Assembly (NCBI RefSeq): GCF_039852015.1
Contig: NZ_CP156627.1
Coordinates: 62,001-126,000 of the forward strand
DNA: 64,000 nucleotides
Source of the DNA: Robbsia sp. KACC 23696
GTDB lineage: Bacteria; Pseudomonadota; Gammaproteobacteria; Burkholderiales; Burkholderiaceae
Reading direction: 5' to 3'
Shown: piece after piece, positions 27,228 to 36,356 of the stretch
Numbering within the stretch: position 1 is the first letter of the stretch
How the letters are laid out: each line of letters opens with the position of its first letter
Translations under genes and position numbers: made by a program
The notes under the pieces: model-generated
Told to the model about the DNA's origin: nothing
Database searches by the model: none
Seen by the model: the letters and a program-made list of their open reading frames with translations, nothing else

Positions 27228-27283
27228 TGGCTCTGACGCGTCACTGACGACTTCGAGAGCCGCCCACGCCGGCGCGCATTGGC

Positions 27284-28357
27284 ATGCAAAATACTTCCGT
27301 TCCTCACGTTGTAGGCCTTGTCCAACAATGGGTCCGCCCGGTAATGGATCCGTATCAGCGCTATCGCCACGCGCGCCTGATTCACGCGGGCCGAATCGCC
27401 GTCGGCATCCTGTTGAACCTTTTGCTGGTCGCGATACTGGATCTGCCGCACGGCGAATGGTCGTCGGTCTCCTTCCTCATCGTCATCGCCGGCTTGCATC
27501 ACCATGGCAATATTCGGCAAAAGGCGATGGAGCGCGCCTTCGGCACCGTCATCGGCGCCGTCTACGGCCTGTCCGTTATTTTTGTCCATCATTACGTTGG
27601 CGTGGCCTGGCTGACGTATCTGGCAATCGCACTGGCCTGCGGTGTTTGTGCCTATCACGCCATCGACAAAGGCGGCTATATCGCGTTGTTGTCGGCAATC
27701 ACGCTGGTGATCGTGGTCGGCGGCGGCACCAACACCTGGGTCGACGGCCTGTGGCGCGCCGTCAACGTGCTGATCGGCATCGGTCTCGCCCTGCTGCTGT
27801 CCGCCGTTCTACCGCTGTATGCCACCTATTCCTGGCGCTACAAACTCGCCGATGCGCTGAACGGTTGCGCCACGCTCTATGAACGCATCACACGCAACGC
27901 GCATGAATCCGACGCGCAGCAGTTGAAGGAAATGGCCGCGCTCAGCAGCCTGCTGGTGCAGTTGCGCGGCATGCTTGCCTCGGTGTCGAAAGAGGTGCGC
28001 ATTCCGAAGGCGCAGCTCGAAGGCATTCAGCGCAATCTGCGGATCTCGATCAGTTGTCTCGAAATGCTGGCGAGCGCCGCGAACACGACACCGCACTCGA
28101 CGTCACCGACCGATACCGACGAAGCCTTGCAAATCGAGCATCGTCATATCGTCGACACCTTGCATGGCATTGCACGCGCCCTGACCTCGGGGACGTCCAG
28201 CAGGCTGGTCACATGTTCCCTGTCCCCGGCGAGTCCGCTCCCGGCTTGCGTGCCGCTGCCGATGGCCGGCTACGTGTCCGTGACGCGAACCTTGGCGCTC
28301 GAACTCGAAGGAATGCGCAAGGGCTTGGCCGACACGGCCGATCGCTGGAACGTCTGA
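27284..28357 (+). CDS. FUSC-family membrane protein
   Basis: 357-aa inner-membrane protein. The first 175 residues carry about six hydrophobic helices (RIAVGILLNLLLVAILDLP; FGTVIGAVYGLSVIFVHHYV; VVGGGTNTWVDGLWRAVNVL) with the FUSC/aromatic-acid exporter pattern; the rest is a helical cytoplasmic domain. Only one FUSC half is present, so it is shorter than AaeB-type exporters. Start codon is uncertain; an alternative ATG lies at 27344. Its upstream promoter carries paired palindromes, suggesting substrate-induced expression. Exact substrate unknown. Confidence 0.8.
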   Translation: MQNTSVPHVVGLVQQWVRPVMDPYQRYRHARLIHAGRIAVGILLNLLLVAILDLPHGEWSSVSFLIVIAGLHHHGNIRQKAMERAFGTVIGAVYGLSVIFVHHYVGVAWLTYLAIALACGVCAYHAIDKGGYIALLSAITLVIVVGGGTNTWVDGLWRAVNVLIGIGLALLLSAVLPLYATYSWRYKLADALNGCATLYERITRNAHESDAQQLKEMAALSSLLVQLRGMLASVSKEVRIPKAQLEGIQRNLRISISCLEMLASAANTTPHSTSPTDTDEALQIEHRHIVDTLHGIARALTSGTSSRLVTCSLSPASPLPACVPLPMAGYVSVTRTLALELEGMRKGLADTADRWNV

Positions 28358-28394
28358 CCCAAGCAGGATCGTGCGACAGCCGATCCCCGCCGCG

Positions 28395-29606
28395 TCACGC
28401 GCGCGACTTCTCCCCCGCCATGCTGTTCCTGCTTGCGACGCTGGCTAATAACGTCACCGTCGCAAGCGCGGTCAGCGCAAGCCCGTACACGTCCGTCGTC
28501 ATACGCAAGCCGATGATATGCGTCATCGTGCCCGCGACAATCGCCGGCACGCTAAAAGCCAGATAACTCAGTACGTAAAACGCCGCCATCAAGCCGGCCC
28601 GCTCATGCGCGGCGGCCAGCGGCAGGACCGATCGCAATCCGCCCTGGAATGCCGCGCCAAAGCCGACGCCGGCGACGCACGTTCCCAAGAAGAAGATCGG
28701 CGCGTTGAATGCATGCACGCCGGCCAAGGTGATCAGCAGACCGAGCGCCAACGCCGTCGCACCGGTCATCACGATGTGCAGCGTGCTCATCGCGCGGAGA
28801 ACAACGATCGCAACGAGTCCGCTGGTCGTCAGTGCGAAGACCACCCAACCGCCCAACAACAGATTATCGGATCCGGTGACCGCACGGGCCAGGGTCGGGC
28901 CCAGCGACAGATAGAAACCGCCCAATGCCCACACCGCGATATTCACCGGGGCGATGCGCAGCATGGCCGCCCGCGCCGCTTGCGGCACGCGAACGCGCGG
29001 CATCAACGACGCCCACGCACCGGGGACCCGGCTTACCGTCTCCGGCATCGATCTCAGAAAGCTTGCCTGCAGCACGAACATCGCAATCAACACGAGATAC
29101 ACCACGCGCATGGGCGCCGGTGCATACCGTACCAGCACGGCACTCCCCAGTGCACCAACCGCCATGCCGATCAGTGGCGACAACGCGTTCACCAGCGATC
29201 CTTTCGTGCGACTCGTATCGAGTATCGCCGCGCCCAAGGCACTGGTCGCGGCGCCGGTCGCGAACCCCTGAAGGACGCGCGCGACAAGCAATGCGGCCAC
29301 CGTATGCGCGTCGGCGAACAGCAACATGGCCAACACTTCCAGCGCGATACCGCCCAGGATCACGCGATGTCGACCCAGATGATCCGATAAAGAACCTACC
29401 GTCAGCAGCGCCGCCAGCAGACTAAAGGCGTAGGCGCCGAACACCAGGGTCAGCATGGCGGGCGAAAAGCCCCACGCCGCCTGATAGAGCCGGTAGAGCG
29501 GCGTGGGCGCACTCGATGCCGCAAAAAACGCCGCAACCGTGAAGGCGTAGAGCGCCAGCGCGCCGGCTGGACGCGGCGCCGCCGGGGAAGTCGAATCGAT
29601 GTCCAT
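28395..29606 (-). CDS. MFS transporter (drug-efflux-like)
   Basis: About 403-aa MFS protein with 12 hydrophobic segments. N-terminal FFAASSAPTPLYRLYQAAWGF, followed by LVFGAYAFSLLAALLTVGSLSDHLGRHRVIL (motif A), is typical of 12-TM exporters. Start: ATG at 29606 is seven bases after GGAAA; an ATG two codons earlier is possible. It is divergent from the TetR gene at 29734 with two operator-like repeats in between, so it is probably repressed by that regulator and induced by its own substrate. Confidence 0.88.
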   Translation of the reverse strand: MDIDSTSPAAPRPAGALALYAFTVAAFFAASSAPTPLYRLYQAAWGFSPAMLTLVFGAYAFSLLAALLTVGSLSDHLGRHRVILGGIALEVLAMLLFADAHTVAALLVARVLQGFATGAATSALGAAILDTSRTKGSLVNALSPLIGMAVGALGSAVLVRYAPAPMRVVYLVLIAMFVLQASFLRSMPETVSRVPGAWASLMPRVRVPQAARAAMLRIAPVNIAVWALGGFYLSLGPTLARAVTGSDNLLLGGWVVFALTTSGLVAIVVLRAMSTLHIVMTGATALALGLLITLAGVHAFNAPIFFLGTCVAGVGFGAAFQGGLRSVLPLAAAHERAGLMAAFYVLSYLAFSVPAIVAGTMTHIIGLRMTTDVYGLALTALATVTLLASVASRNSMAGEKSRA

Positions 29607-29620
29607 TGGCATTTCCGAAA

Positions 29621-29694
29621 AATTAACGCAAAATAATTGCTTTAGCGGAGTATGCACCGATTCCTCTCGTTAACGCAAATATTTAGCTTTAACG
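29621..29694. promoter_or_regulatory. Two TetR-type operator repeats in MFS/TetR divergent region
   Basis: Two 27-bp imperfect palindromes, 29621-29647 and 29668-29694, are direct copies of one another spaced 47 bp start to start. The second has half-sites CGTTAACGC and GCTTTAACG; the first has AATTAACGC and GCTTTAGCG. They occupy most of the gap between the two divergent genes. Confidence 0.65.
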
Positions 29695-29733
29695 GGCAAT
29701 GGGGATCGCCGTGCAGGCGTAGACGAGGGTGTC

Positions 29734-30303
29734 ATGGCAACACGAGAGGGCTTGCGACCGGGCGGTCGTAGTGCGCGGGTGCAGGAATCGGTACACGGCG
29801 CGGTCGCCGCGCTGTTGACGGAAATACCGCGGGACGCGATAACGGTTCCACAGATCGCGACGCGCGCGGGCGTCACGCCGTCGACCATCTACCGACGTTG
29901 GGGCGATTTGCAGACGCTGTTGGCCGACGTCGCCGTACAACGGTTTTATCCCGACGCCGAGCCGGCCGATCTGGGGTCCCTTAGCGCCGACCTGCTGTCG
30001 TGGGCCCAGGGCTATCAGGAAGAGATGTCGTCGGCGCCGGGACGTGCGATGACACGCGACGTGCTATCGGGCATGGATGCCGAAGGCGGCGGCCCGTCAT
30101 GTCAGTGTTGCAGTATTACGCGCTCGCATGTTCAGGCGATTCTCGATCGTGCGATCGCGCGCGGCGAGTCTGCTCCCGACGCAGAAACGATCTTGAATCA
30201 TATCGCCGCGCCGGTCATGTATCGGCTACTGTTCGATAACGTCCCGCTGGATCCGTCCTTCGCGCAGTCGCGTGTGACGTCGCTATTGCACGTTGCGAAG
30301 TAG
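29734..30303 (+). CDS. TetR-family transcriptional regulator
   Basis: 189-aa repressor. N-terminal HTH: ALLTEIPRDAITVPQIATRAGVTPSTIYRRWGD, with the usual TIYRRW recognition helix at about residues 50-55, then a TetR C-terminal ligand domain (short form with CQCCS near residue 122). GAGGGTG upstream supports the ATG. Divergent from the MFS exporter and very likely its local repressor through the repeats at 29621-29694. Confidence 0.88.
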   Translation: MATREGLRPGGRSARVQESVHGAVAALLTEIPRDAITVPQIATRAGVTPSTIYRRWGDLQTLLADVAVQRFYPDAEPADLGSLSADLLSWAQGYQEEMSSAPGRAMTRDVLSGMDAEGGGPSCQCCSITRSHVQAILDRAIARGESAPDAETILNHIAAPVMYRLLFDNVPLDPSFAQSRVTSLLHVAK

Positions 30304-30388
30304 ATTTTGCGTAGACGACCGATGGCAAGCAAGCAAGGCACGCTGCGTCAGGCAGCATGGCGCTTTTGCAGAGCGGCGCGGCGTGCGT

Positions 30389-30850
30389 TCAGCCCCGCAC
30401 CGGCAGCCACGCCAATTGCGCGTCCACGGTCTCGCCAGGTGCCAATACCGCACCGCCTACATCCGCTTCGGTGGCTTCACCCGCGTGTAAAAGATTTAGC
30501 CAGTCGGTCGCATTGCTGACGGGCTCGGCGCAAAAATAGCCCGTATCTGCAGGGCTGAATACCACGAAAAATCCAGTGGCGCGCCGGCACGCAGGATCAG
30601 GCCTTGCCGCCGATCCGGCCAATCGATCCGTGCTTCACGACGCCATCCGACAAAGTTATTATCGAGATCGAAGTCATCGAGAACGAGACCGTCGCCTAGC
30701 GCATCCACCGCAGCGTGGCTATTCAGCGCGACTGGCAAGACGCTGCTATCGGCTTCCCACATTGCACGCACCGACGCCGTCAGACGCGTGCCCGGCGTGT
30801 GGAAGGCCTGCGCCCGGCGCGGCGACGACGCCGGTGTGATGGGGAATGCG
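30389..30850 (-). pseudogene. Decayed aldose 1-epimerase (C-terminal remnant with frameshift)
   Basis: On the minus strand two frames together give the C-terminal part of an aldose 1-epimerase: TRLTASVRAMWEADSSVLPV and DDFDLDNNFVGWRREARIDW in the first frame, then FFVVFSPADTGYFCAEPVSN and the ending GETVDAQLAWLPVRG in the second. The switch occurs in a run of five T at about 30567-30571, consistent with loss of one T. No N-terminal two thirds are present upstream, so the gene is also truncated. The boundary near 30850 is approximate. A sequencing error could explain the frameshift but not the truncation. Confidence 0.7.
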
Positions 30851-30970
30851 GCGTGCGATCTAAGGCACTTGACTGACTCTTCATCCTATTCGGCGGCTTC
30901 GCGCAATTCTTCATCACCAGTTATTGCTTACGACCGGGTCCTTGATGACCCCACAGTGCCGATCCGCAAA

Positions 30971-31726
30971 TCAGTGCACGATGAATCCGTCGATCATCTT
31001 AATGGTTTGCGCTTCGAGAGCCTTCCAATGTGCAAAATCGGCTTTGTCCGTTTGCCCGACTGGCGTAATAAGCACATGTGCATCGACCTGGGGAAGATTG
31101 AACCACAGTACGCAACGCGAATAGACGTCATACGGTTCGGCAGCGCGCATGACGTTGTCACATTTGACCATCGTTCCTGATGGGTCATGCGGCGAGAAGA
31201 AATATTCAGCCTGCCCCAGGTAGTCACCGCGTTTGGGTGGATTGCGTGCAAGATGGCGCGGCGCAATCTCTTCAACCACTGCGGTATGCCCTTGGATCCC
31301 TGGGTCGCATCGTCGAAGTGCTGCGTTATACGAGATTGCACCCGCTTTCGCCTTGAGCACAGCCTGCTGCACCGCGATTGGGGACGCGCTATCCGGCATG
31401 ATGATTTCGCCTGTGTCTTTGTCGAATGTCGGTAATTTCCTGGGCGAGAGCGTCGAAACCTGTTCGCGCTGCGTCGCCATCGACACTACCCAATGCGCCA
31501 TTTGTTCGAAACCGACAAAATCCGAAATTTGCATTGTTGGACAAGCGACGAAAGGGAGTGGGCTATCCGATGTCGAGATCGTAATTTTTTCGCCCGGATA
31601 GCAACGTCCTGATTCGCAGCTTTGCTGCGGTGGCGCGTCGGCGACAGCAAGGCGCGGGGCGAACGCGAACGAGATCGAAAGAAGACTGATTAATATGAAT
31701 CGCATCCCAAGGATCATTATTGGCAT
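30971..31726 (-). CDS. Unrecognised secreted protein
   Basis: About 251-aa protein with a probable Sec signal peptide (MILGMRFILISLLSISFAFA..., cleavage after AVADA). The mature part has several cysteines (SCESGRC, VACPTM, RRCDPG, KCDN, SRCVLW) that could form disulfides. No known domain recognised. Start uncertain: a GTG at 31753 and ATGs at 31726, 31717 and 31705 are all in frame and none has a convincing ribosome binding site. It lies after prpR on the same strand, with lower GC than its neighbours, and next to a decayed gene, which suggests acquired DNA. Confidence 0.6.
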   Translation of the reverse strand: MPIMILGMRFILISLLSISFAFAPRLAVADAPPQQSCESGRCYPGEKITISTSDSPLPFVACPTMQISDFVGFEQMAHWVVSMATQREQVSTLSPRKLPTFDKDTGEIIMPDSASPIAVQQAVLKAKAGAISYNAALRRCDPGIQGHTAVVEEIAPRHLARNPPKRGDYLGQAEYFFSPHDPSGTMVKCDNVMRAAEPYDVYSRCVLWFNLPQVDAHVLITPVGQTDKADFAHWKALEAQTIKMIDGFIVH

Positions 31727-31728
31727 TT

Positions 31729-33321
31729 TCAAGATGGTCGAAGGCGTCGCCACAACGTTGTCTTACTGATCCCCAGCGCACGCGCGGTGCGGTCGCGATC
31801 GCCGTCGAACGATTGCAGTACCGCCCGCGCCGCATCCGCTTCGCTTTGCCTCCCGACCTGGCGTAGCGTCGCGATCTCTTGCTTTGCACCTTCCATCGCA
31901 GGCTGCCCCAGTTCCGGCGCCACATTACGCAGCCACGCCTCGCTAAGACGGTCGAGTCGGCCATCTGACTCGACCACGATGCGCGTCATCAGATTTTGCA
32001 CCTCCCGCACATTGCCGGGCCAATGATAGCCGTCGAGCAGCGCTTGCACCGGCGCCAATGCGCTTGCCGCCTCCGCCACCGACGTCGTCGCTTTTGCCTG
32101 CACCAACAGATGCGCAGCAATGATTCCGATATCGGCGCCCCGTTCGCGTAGCGGAGGCAAGGCAATGCGAAGAATATTAAGACGGTAAAACAAATCGGCA
32201 CGGAAGGATCGATCGGCCACCGCATCGGCAAGCGGACGGTGCGTCGCCGTGACGAAACGAACATCCACGGGGATCGGCGTCATGCCGCCAAGACGCACTA
32301 CCTCTCGTTCCTGTATGACGCGCAGCAACCGGCTTTGCAGCGCTGCCGGCATCTCTGCAATCTCGTCGAGGAAGACTGTCCCTCGATCAGCCGACTCGAT
32401 CAACCCCGGCTTTCCGCCGCGACGCGCACCGGTGAACGCGCCCTCCTCGTATCCGAACAACTCGCTTTCCAGTAATGTTTCCGGCAAGGCGCCGCAGTTG
32501 ATCGCGACAAACGGAAAGGCCTTCCGTGCGCTTGCGCGGTGCAAGGCCTGCGCCGCCACCTCTTTGCCGGTGCCGGTTTCGCCGACGATCAAGACGGTGG
32601 CGTCCGCCTTCGCATATCGGCGCAGCGTTTCCTTGACCCACTCGATCGCATCGCACGCACCGAGCATATCCTCGATACGATAGAGCGCACCGGGATGCGC
32701 CCGTCCGGCGCGCGTCCGGGCGTATCGGCTCAGCGATCGCGGAAACTCGGACCGATTGGCCTGCACGACTTCCAAGGCACGATCCAGCGCCGATGACACG
32801 GACGTACGCGAATACAAAAAGACCGAATCCAGCCCAGCCTTCTCGGCCAGCTCCGTAACCAGTCCCGGTCCGACGATGACCTTGACGCCCCGATCCTTCA
32901 GCGCCATCACGCGTATCTCGGCGTCCTCCGCGGACAGGTACGACACACTGTCGACGTTCGCATCGAAAGCGGAAAGGAAGCGACGCATTTCGGCAGGCAC
33001 TTGGCCATGCATGACCAAGCCGATCGACGTATCGATCCGACGCGCCCGCTCAAGCGCGTGCATCACGTCGAAGCCGGTGGGCGCGATCAGAATCACCGGC
33101 ATCGCCAGCCGGGCCTTCAGATAGCTGCCATTCGATCCGGCAGAGATGACGATGTCGGGTGCCTCGGCCGGGCCGGCACTCTCGACCGCCTGCACAGCGT
33201 CCTCGAAACCCTTGGCAATGACGCGCAGATCGACGGATGCGATGTAATCGGCCGCGACGTCCTGGATGACGTCGCGGAGTTTGCTGATGCCAAATAGCCA
33301 GATACGGGGCCGCGTGTCCAT
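31729..33321 (-). CDS. prpR: PrpR-type sigma-54-dependent activator of propionate catabolism
   Basis: 530-aa enhancer-binding protein. N-terminal PrpR_N sensor domain (residues 1-200), AAA+ domain with Walker A GETGTGKE near residue 247, the sigma-54 contact loop EEGAFTGARRG near residue 293 and Walker B GTVFLDEIAEMP, and a C-terminal Fis-type HTH ending ARALGISKTTLWRRLRPS. In the 2-methylcitrate pathway PrpR senses 2-methylcitrate and activates prp genes. Divergent from prpB with an upstream activating palindrome and a -24/-12 promoter between them, which confirms the pairing. Confidence 0.92.
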   Translation of the reverse strand: MDTRPRIWLFGISKLRDVIQDVAADYIASVDLRVIAKGFEDAVQAVESAGPAEAPDIVISAGSNGSYLKARLAMPVILIAPTGFDVMHALERARRIDTSIGLVMHGQVPAEMRRFLSAFDANVDSVSYLSAEDAEIRVMALKDRGVKVIVGPGLVTELAEKAGLDSVFLYSRTSVSSALDRALEVVQANRSEFPRSLSRYARTRAGRAHPGALYRIEDMLGACDAIEWVKETLRRYAKADATVLIVGETGTGKEVAAQALHRASARKAFPFVAINCGALPETLLESELFGYEEGAFTGARRGGKPGLIESADRGTVFLDEIAEMPAALQSRLLRVIQEREVVRLGGMTPIPVDVRFVTATHRPLADAVADRSFRADLFYRLNILRIALPPLRERGADIGIIAAHLLVQAKATTSVAEAASALAPVQALLDGYHWPGNVREVQNLMTRIVVESDGRLDRLSEAWLRNVAPELGQPAMEGAKQEIATLRQVGRQSEADAARAVLQSFDGDRDRTARALGISKTTLWRRLRPS

Positions 33322-33357
33322 TTCGCCTTGGTTCGAGTATCGCCTTTCCTATTATTT

Positions 33358-33388
33358 CACATTTGAAATCGTCCATTTCAAATATGTG
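33358..33388. promoter_or_regulatory. Upstream activating palindrome, probable PrpR site
   Basis: ATTTGAAAT (33361-33369), five bases, ATTTCAAAT (33375-33383): perfect 9-bp arms flanked by CAC and GTG-type ends. It lies about 60 bases upstream of the -24 element and just upstream of prpR, as expected for an enhancer site. Confidence 0.7.
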
Positions 33389-33441
33389 CTTAGACGACAG
33401 CGCATCTCGAAAAAACCTCGCAAAATCAGTGACGTCAAAAC

Positions 33442-33456
33442 TGGCAGGGAAATTGC
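33442..33456 (+). promoter_or_regulatory. Sigma-54 (-24/-12) promoter of prpB
   Basis: TGGCAGGGAAATTGC: GG and GC are separated by exactly ten bases as required for RpoN promoters. It lies 34 bases before the prpB start and downstream of the PrpR palindrome. Confidence 0.85.
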
Positions 33457-33489
33457 GCTCTGGCCCTCAATTCAACAAGGAGACAGGCC

Positions 33490-34395
33490 ATGCCCCATTC
33501 CCACAAGGCGTCTGCAGGCGCCCGCTTTCGTGCCGCCGTCACGACCGAAAAACCCCTCCAAGTGGTTGGCGCGATCAATGCCAACCACGCCTTGCTCGCG
33601 CAGCAAGCCGGCTTTCACGCGATCTATCTCTCTGGCGGCGGCGTTTCCGCGGGGTCCCTCGGACTCCCCGATCTCGGTATCTCGAATTTAGACGACGTCC
33701 TGATCGACACGCGACGAATCACGGACGTATGCGATCTGCCTCTGCTGGTCGATGTCGATACCGGCTTCGGTGCGAGTGCCTTCAATATCGCACGGACCGT
33801 CAAGTCGTTGATCAAGGCCGGCGCCGGCGCGATGCATATCGAAGATCAGGTAGGCGCCAAGCGGTGCGGCCATCGTCCAGGCAAGGCCATCGTGACACAG
33901 CAGGAGATGGTGGACCGCGTGAAAGCAGCGGTCGATGCACGCACCGACGACGACTTCGTAATCATGGCGCGGACCGATGCGTTGGCGGTAGACGGGTTGC
34001 AGGCAGCCATCGAACGCGCCCAGGCCTGCGTCGAAGCCGGCGCCGATATGATCTTCCCGGAAGCGATGACCGAATTGCACATGTATCGACAATTCGCCGA
34101 CGCCGTGCGCGTGCCGATTCTGGCCAATATCACCGAGTTCGGCGCCACGCCGCTTTTCGGTGTCGATGAACTTCGCGATGCCGGCGTCTCGATCGTGCTC
34201 TATCCGCTCTCGGCCTTCCGCGCGATGAATAAGGCCGCGGAAAATGTGTACCGCACGATCCGACGGGATGGTTCACAGCGCGCCGTCGTCGATACGATGC
34301 AAACGCGCGAAGCCCTCTATCAAAGCATCGGCTATCACGCTTACGAGCAACGGCTCGACGCGCTTTTCGACAAGCGCACCCCCGATAGCCAATGA
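33490..34395 (+). CDS. prpB: Methylisocitrate lyase
   Basis: 301-aa TIM-barrel lyase, cleaves 2-methylisocitrate to pyruvate and succinate. [39 protein letters not shown] and the catalytic segment [18 protein letters not shown] (about residues 118-135) are diagnostic for PrpB. AAGGAG upstream of the ATG. Transcribed from a sigma-54 promoter. prpC and prpD do not follow; a quinone oxidoreductase-type gene comes 30 bases later. Confidence 0.93.
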   Translation: MPHSHKASAGARFRAAVTTEKPLQVVGAINANHALLAQQAGFHAIYLSGGGVSAGSLGLPDLGISNLDDVLIDTRRITDVCDLPLLVDVDTGFGASAFNIARTVKSLIKAGAGAMHIEDQVGAKRCGHRPGKAIVTQQEMVDRVKAAVDARTDDDFVIMARTDALAVDGLQAAIERAQACVEAGADMIFPEAMTELHMYRQFADAVRVPILANITEFGATPLFGVDELRDAGVSIVLYPLSAFRAMNKAAENVYRTIRRDGSQRAVVDTMQTREALYQSIGYHAYEQRLDALFDKRTPDSQ

Positions 34396-34425
34396 AGTCC
34401 CTGAATTGAGATAGGAAGCAGACTT

Positions 34426-35427
34426 ATGAGAACAATACGTATCGAACAATACGGCGGCCCGGACGTCCTGCAGCGCGTCGACATCGACGTGCCGTCTCCC
34501 GATGCCGATGCAGTCCTCGTGCGCGTCCATTGCGCCGGAATCAACTTCATGGATATTCATACGCGGCAGGGCAAGTATCGCGCCTCGCGCACCTATCCCG
34601 TGAGGCTCCCCTGCACGCTGGGCATGGAGGGCGCCGGCGAAGTCGTGGAAGTAGGCGCCAACGTCACGACGCTCAAACGCGGGGACCGCGTTGCCTGGTG
34701 TATTTCATGGGGCGCCTATGCGCAATACGCTGTCGTGCCGGCAGCACGCGCCGCCAAGATACCCGACGACATTCCCTATGACCTTGCCGCGGCGGCCTTC
34801 TTCCAGGGTGCCACGGCGCACTACCTGATGGAAGACGTCGGTCAATTACGCGCCGGCGACAGTTGCTTGATTCATGCAGCCTCGGGCGGCATCGGTCAAC
34901 TGTTGGTGCAATGGGCGAAACGCATTGGCGTAACGGTTTTTGCGACAACCAGCAGCGACGCGAAAGCCGATATCGCACGCCGACATGGCGCCGACCATGT
35001 CATGCATTACGACGGCGGTCGCTTCGCGGATGCGGTCCGCGCCCAGACGCAAGGGCGCGGCGTCGACGTCGTTTTTGATGCAGTAGGCCGTGACACCCTG
35101 CGCGACAGCTTTCGGGCGACGCGAACACGTGGCCTGGTCATCAATTACGGATCCGTATCCGGCAGCATCGACGACCTCGATCCGATCGAATTAGGGGAAG
35201 GCGGTTCGCTGTTCCTGACGCGCCCGCGGCTGGCCGACCATATGGCGGACGGTGTCACGGTGCAACGCCGGGCGGATGCCGTTTTCGCCGCATTGATCGA
35301 CGGTTCGCTGCGCGTGGAAATCGCCGGACGCTATACCCTCGACGATGTCGAAGCAGCGCACGAGGCATTGGAGTCGCGGCGCCAGACCGGGAAGACGGTC
35401 ATGGAAATCTCCGGCGCAGGCGCCTGA
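34426..35427 (+). CDS. Quinone oxidoreductase (zinc-independent MDR family)
   Basis: 333-aa NADPH-dependent medium-chain reductase. N-terminal GroES-like part with VHCAGINFMDIHTRQGKYR; nucleotide-binding segment LIHAASGGIGQLLVQWAKRI near residue 147; no structural-zinc cysteines. Closest in pattern to QorA-type quinone/enone reductases. It lies 30 bases after prpB on the same strand and is probably cotranscribed, an unusual partner for the methylcitrate cycle. Confidence 0.87.
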   Translation: MRTIRIEQYGGPDVLQRVDIDVPSPDADAVLVRVHCAGINFMDIHTRQGKYRASRTYPVRLPCTLGMEGAGEVVEVGANVTTLKRGDRVAWCISWGAYAQYAVVPAARAAKIPDDIPYDLAAAAFFQGATAHYLMEDVGQLRAGDSCLIHAASGGIGQLLVQWAKRIGVTVFATTSSDAKADIARRHGADHVMHYDGGRFADAVRAQTQGRGVDVVFDAVGRDTLRDSFRATRTRGLVINYGSVSGSIDDLDPIELGEGGSLFLTRPRLADHMADGVTVQRRADAVFAALIDGSLRVEIAGRYTLDDVEAAHEALESRRQTGKTVMEISGAGA

Positions 35428-35439
35428 CCGGCAACGCCC

Positions 35440-35461
35440 CCGCCCGTGCCGACGCGGGCGG
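35440..35461 (+). terminator. GC-rich hairpin after quinone reductase gene
   Basis: Stem CCGCCCG/CGGGCGG with an 8-base loop twelve bases after the stop; no T run, so a weak or non-canonical terminator. Confidence 0.35.
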
Positions 35462-35585
35462 TAAAGAGCAGAATCCGTTACGGTTTTCGGCGTCTCTTTT
35501 TGGGATGATCTCGCCCTGGTACGCGAGATGCTAGGTCGATGGATCGTATGATCCTGCCTCCTGCCGGATCCGAACCGGAAACCCC

Positions 35586-36299
35586 ATGACTCTCGGGCGT
35601 GCCTTCCTCGCCTTGCTGCTGATCGGCTTGCTCGGCACCGTCTGGCTCGCCAGGCTGGTCGAGCAAGGCCGCGTGCCGGTCCCGGAGCGACTCAATCCCT
35701 TTACGCCGCTCGATGTCGCGGCCCCGCTTGGTCCGCTGACCGGCTGGAAGTTCTGGCGCGCTTCGGGCGATGCGCGCGCCTGTATGGCCGCGCTGGCTAG
35801 CGCCGGGATGCGCTTCACCCCGGTCGCCGATACGACGTCGTCCAATGGCTGCGATGTGCGCGACGCGGTACGCGTCTCTGCATTTGCCGATGCCGGCCTC
35901 AATCACCCATTCCTGGCGAGCTGCCCGTTGGCGCTCGGTCTGGCGATGGCCGAGCGCCATGGCTGGCAACCCGCGGCCGAATCGACGGAGCACGCCCATA
36001 TCACGCGGATTGATCATGTCGGCAGCTATGCCTGCCGTAACATCAATCATGCGACGCAAGGCAATCTCAGCGAACACGCCCATGCAAACGCGATCGATAT
36101 CGAGGATTTCGTTCTAAGCAACGGTCGCCGTATCACGATCGGCGGCGATTGGGGCAAACCGACGGCAGCCGGGACATTTTTGGCACAAGCGCATGCCGGT
36201 GCATGCCGTTTTTTTCATGTCGTGCTCGGGCCCGACTACAACGCCCTTCACCAATCCCATTTTCACCTGGACATGGGGCCGTATCGAACCTGTCGCTGA
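35586..36299 (+). CDS. Extensin-like C-terminal domain protein, membrane-anchored
   Basis: 237-aa protein with one N-terminal membrane anchor (AFLALLLIGLLGTVWLARLV, residues 6-25) and an extracytoplasmic extensin-like domain: several paired cysteines, SEHAHANAIDIEDFVL near residue 162 and FFHVVLGPDYNALHQSHFHL near residue 210. The His/Asp pattern resembles metal-dependent peptidase-like folds, possibly acting on peptidoglycan. GGAAA upstream of the ATG. No operon partner evident. Confidence 0.82.
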   Translation: MTLGRAFLALLLIGLLGTVWLARLVEQGRVPVPERLNPFTPLDVAAPLGPLTGWKFWRASGDARACMAALASAGMRFTPVADTTSSNGCDVRDAVRVSAFADAGLNHPFLASCPLALGLAMAERHGWQPAAESTEHAHITRIDHVGSYACRNINHATQGNLSEHAHANAIDIEDFVLSNGRRITIGGDWGKPTAAGTFLAQAHAGACRFFHVVLGPDYNALHQSHFHLDMGPYRTCR

Positions 36300-36356
36300 A
36301 AGACGGTATGTCGATCGGCGCCCTATATGCCTAATCGCACAGAAAAGGAGACCCTT

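Noticed and set aside
30788-31180. 130-codon plus-strand frame
   Set aside because: Overlaps the secreted-protein gene antisense and the galM remnant; no recognisable features or ribosome binding site.
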